Origin: Burkholderiales bacterium
GTDB lineage: Bacteria > Pseudomonadota > Gammaproteobacteria > Burkholderiales > SG8-39
DNA length: 64,000 bases
Assembly (NCBI GenBank): GCA_014860445.1
Contig: JACZJT010000017.1
Coordinates: 80,596-144,595, forward strand
Direction of reading: 5' to 3'
Part shown: one piece after another, positions 62,971 to 64,000 of the stretch
Position numbering within the stretch: position 1 is the stretch's first letter
How the letters are laid out: each line of letters begins with the position of its first letter
Position numbers and translations under genes: made by a program
The notes under the pieces: model-generated
Told to the model about the DNA's origin: nothing
What the model saw: only the letters and a program-made list of their open reading frames with translations
Databases searched by the model: none

Positions 62971-64000
62971 TCAAGCGCGCCGGGTCGGCCTTTCCGCGGG
63001 ACGTCCTCCCGCCACATCGTCCGCAGGCGGCATGAGATGGATGCCCGACGTCAGCAGCGTTACCGAAACCTGGTCGCCCACTGCCAGATTGTTGCGGCGC
63101 GCGTGGTGGGTCACGATGCTCATCGCCAGCGGAACGCCCGAGGGTGCGCCGACGTCCAGCGCAATGCTGGTTGACTCGCCCATCGGAACGTACTCGCGAA
63201 TCATGCCGCTCACCGGATTTTCGCGCTCGCCCGCGGAAGGCCGGTCGCGTCGGTGCAGGATCACGCATTCCGGCGGGATCATCCACGCGACCGGATCGCC
63301 GACGTCGAATGCGGGCGCGTACGCCGCGTCCAGCGTGTAATCAAGCCAGGACAACAGCGTCTTGCCCTCGTCACGATGCTGCGCAAGGACCCGCCCCTCG
63401 AACAGATTGTTCTGATCGAGCAGGCGTGCGACCTGAGCCGTCGCCGGGCGCGCCATCACCTGCATCGTCGGACCATCCTGCAAGGTCTCGCCGTGCGACA
63501 GAATCACCATGCGGTCCGCCAGCACGCGCGCCTCGTCCAGATCGTGCGTGACCAGGACTATGGGCATGCGAATGCGCGCGCGCAGTTGCGCGAGTTCACG
63601 CTGCAACCGCCGCCGCGTGACGCGATCCACGGCGGAAAACGGCTCGTCCAGCAGCAGCACCGCCGGATCGCGCGCCAGTGCGCGCGCGAGTGCGACGCGC
63701 TGCTGCTGTCCGCCGGAGAGCTGGCGCGGGAGGCGTTCTTCCAGACCCGACAGATGCACCAGTTCAAGCAGATCACGCGCCCTGCCCTCACGTTCGCCTG
63801 CAGCGACGTGCGCCATCGCCGACTCGACATTCCCCAGCGCACTCAGATGCGGAAACAAGGCGTAACTCTGAAACACGATGCCGACCGATCGCAGTTGCGG
63901 CGCGAGGTTTATCCCATTCGCGGTGTCGAGCCAGACCTCGCCGGCGCAGCGCACATCGCCCTCGTCCGGTCGGTTCAGGCCGGCGACGCAGCGCAGTATC
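62971..64000 (-). CDS. Molybdate-type ABC ATPase with TOBE domain (ModC-like), N-terminus off window
   Basis: About 343 codons are visible; the Walker A segment is beyond 64000. Seen: Q-loop in GIVFQSYALFPHLSA, signature LSGGQQQRVALARA, Walker B VLLLDEPFSAVDRV, switch His in VLVTHDLDEARV, and a C-terminal TOBE/Mop-like domain (about the last 110 residues, SIALDVGAPSGVPLAMSIV). This is the ModC/PotA/CysA layout; the neighbours favour molybdate or tungstate. It is convergent with molbindin, whose stop is 50 nt away. The rest of the transporter should lie to the right of the window. Confidence 0.85.
   Translation of the reverse strand, partial: ILRCVAGLNRPDEGDVRCAGEVWLDTANGINLAPQLRSVGIVFQSYALFPHLSALGNVESAMAHVAAGEREGRARDLLELVHLSGLEERLPRQLSGGQQQRVALARALARDPAVLLLDEPFSAVDRVTRRRLQRELAQLRARIRMPIVLVTHDLDEARVLADRMVILSHGETLQDGPTMQVMARPATAQVARLLDQNNLFEGRVLAQHRDEGKTLLSWLDYTLDAAYAPAFDVGDPVAWMIPPECVILHRRDRPSAGERENPVSGMIREYVPMGESTSIALDVGAPSGVPLAMSIVTHHARRNNLAVGDQVSVTLLTSGIHLMPPADDVAGGRPAERPTRRA

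Overview
The window looks like chromosome of a high-GC betaproteobacterium (Burkholderiales/Rhodocyclales type). The gene content supports this: monomeric NADP isocitrate dehydrogenase, PobA/PobR, ClpB, a MlaC-like protein, a complete TupABC tungstate transporter and PmrAB/QseBC-type signalling. No rRNA or tRNA genes and no complete mobile element were seen. Genus cannot be fixed from the sequence alone.

Layout. 1-8.2 kb: a universal stress protein fragment, then a thiolase, a 50-residue single-span membrane protein, a GcdB/OadB-type sodium-pump beta subunit, a HisC-like aminotransferase, PPK2 and isocitrate dehydrogenase. 8.2-23.6 kb: a loose, gene-poor accessory stretch of small or lineage-specific genes (two-thioredoxin protein, Crp-type regulator, DsrE protein, glutamine amidotransferase, sigma/anti-sigma pair, lipoprotein, HD-GYP sensor, DUF442 phosphatase). 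It has long non-coding gaps, degenerate repeats, an attC-like site, a group II intron 3' remnant and a decayed ABC transporter. 23.6-33.1 kb: a SulP-STAS-cNMP transporter, a membrane J-domain protein with an altered HPD motif, and a compact envelope cluster (PepSY, two COG4705 proteins, PAP2, two-component system, DedA, EamA). 33.7-43.8 kb: a hydrolase, pobA/pobR, a ClC channel, an ArsR-permease-thioredoxin operon, a second HD-GYP protein and MgtC. 43.9-50.2 kb: glutaconyl-CoA decarboxylase alpha subunit, an acyl-CoA dehydrogenase, a free biotin carrier, Tag, YqgE and a two-domain 3-hydroxyacyl-CoA dehydrogenase. 50.4-64 kb: ClpB, a MlaC-like protein, fluoride channel genes, molybdenum cofactor genes (mobB-moeA-moaD-moaE), tungstate transport genes with a ModE-like regulator, molbindin and a ModC-type ATPase that runs off the end.

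How the genes fit together. The most interesting reading is that this segment carries, in two blocks about 41 kb apart, the subunits of a membrane-bound sodium-translocating glutaconyl-CoA decarboxylase: alpha and biotin carrier at 43.9-47.2 kb, beta and a delta/gamma-like small subunit at 1.6-2.9 kb. With alpha sits an acyl-CoA dehydrogenase that keeps the Arg expected for a dicarboxylyl-CoA substrate. It has Val before the catalytic Glu where decarboxylating glutaryl-CoA dehydrogenases have Tyr. With the 3-hydroxyacyl-CoA dehydrogenase and the thiolase this gives most of glutaryl-CoA to acetyl-CoA; only an enoyl-CoA hydratase is not visible. This would save decarboxylation energy as a sodium gradient, as in some anaerobic benzoate degraders. 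The Mo/W hub at the right end and pobA (4-hydroxybenzoate hydroxylation) fit an aromatic-degrading lifestyle, but that link is inference.

Small-scale structure also stands out: a 16-18 bp GGTACAG palindrome about 105-115 bp upstream of two unrelated genes, a near-perfect ArsR operator, an 82-bp repeat at two convergent junctions, and a 61-bp repeat pair in the accessory region.
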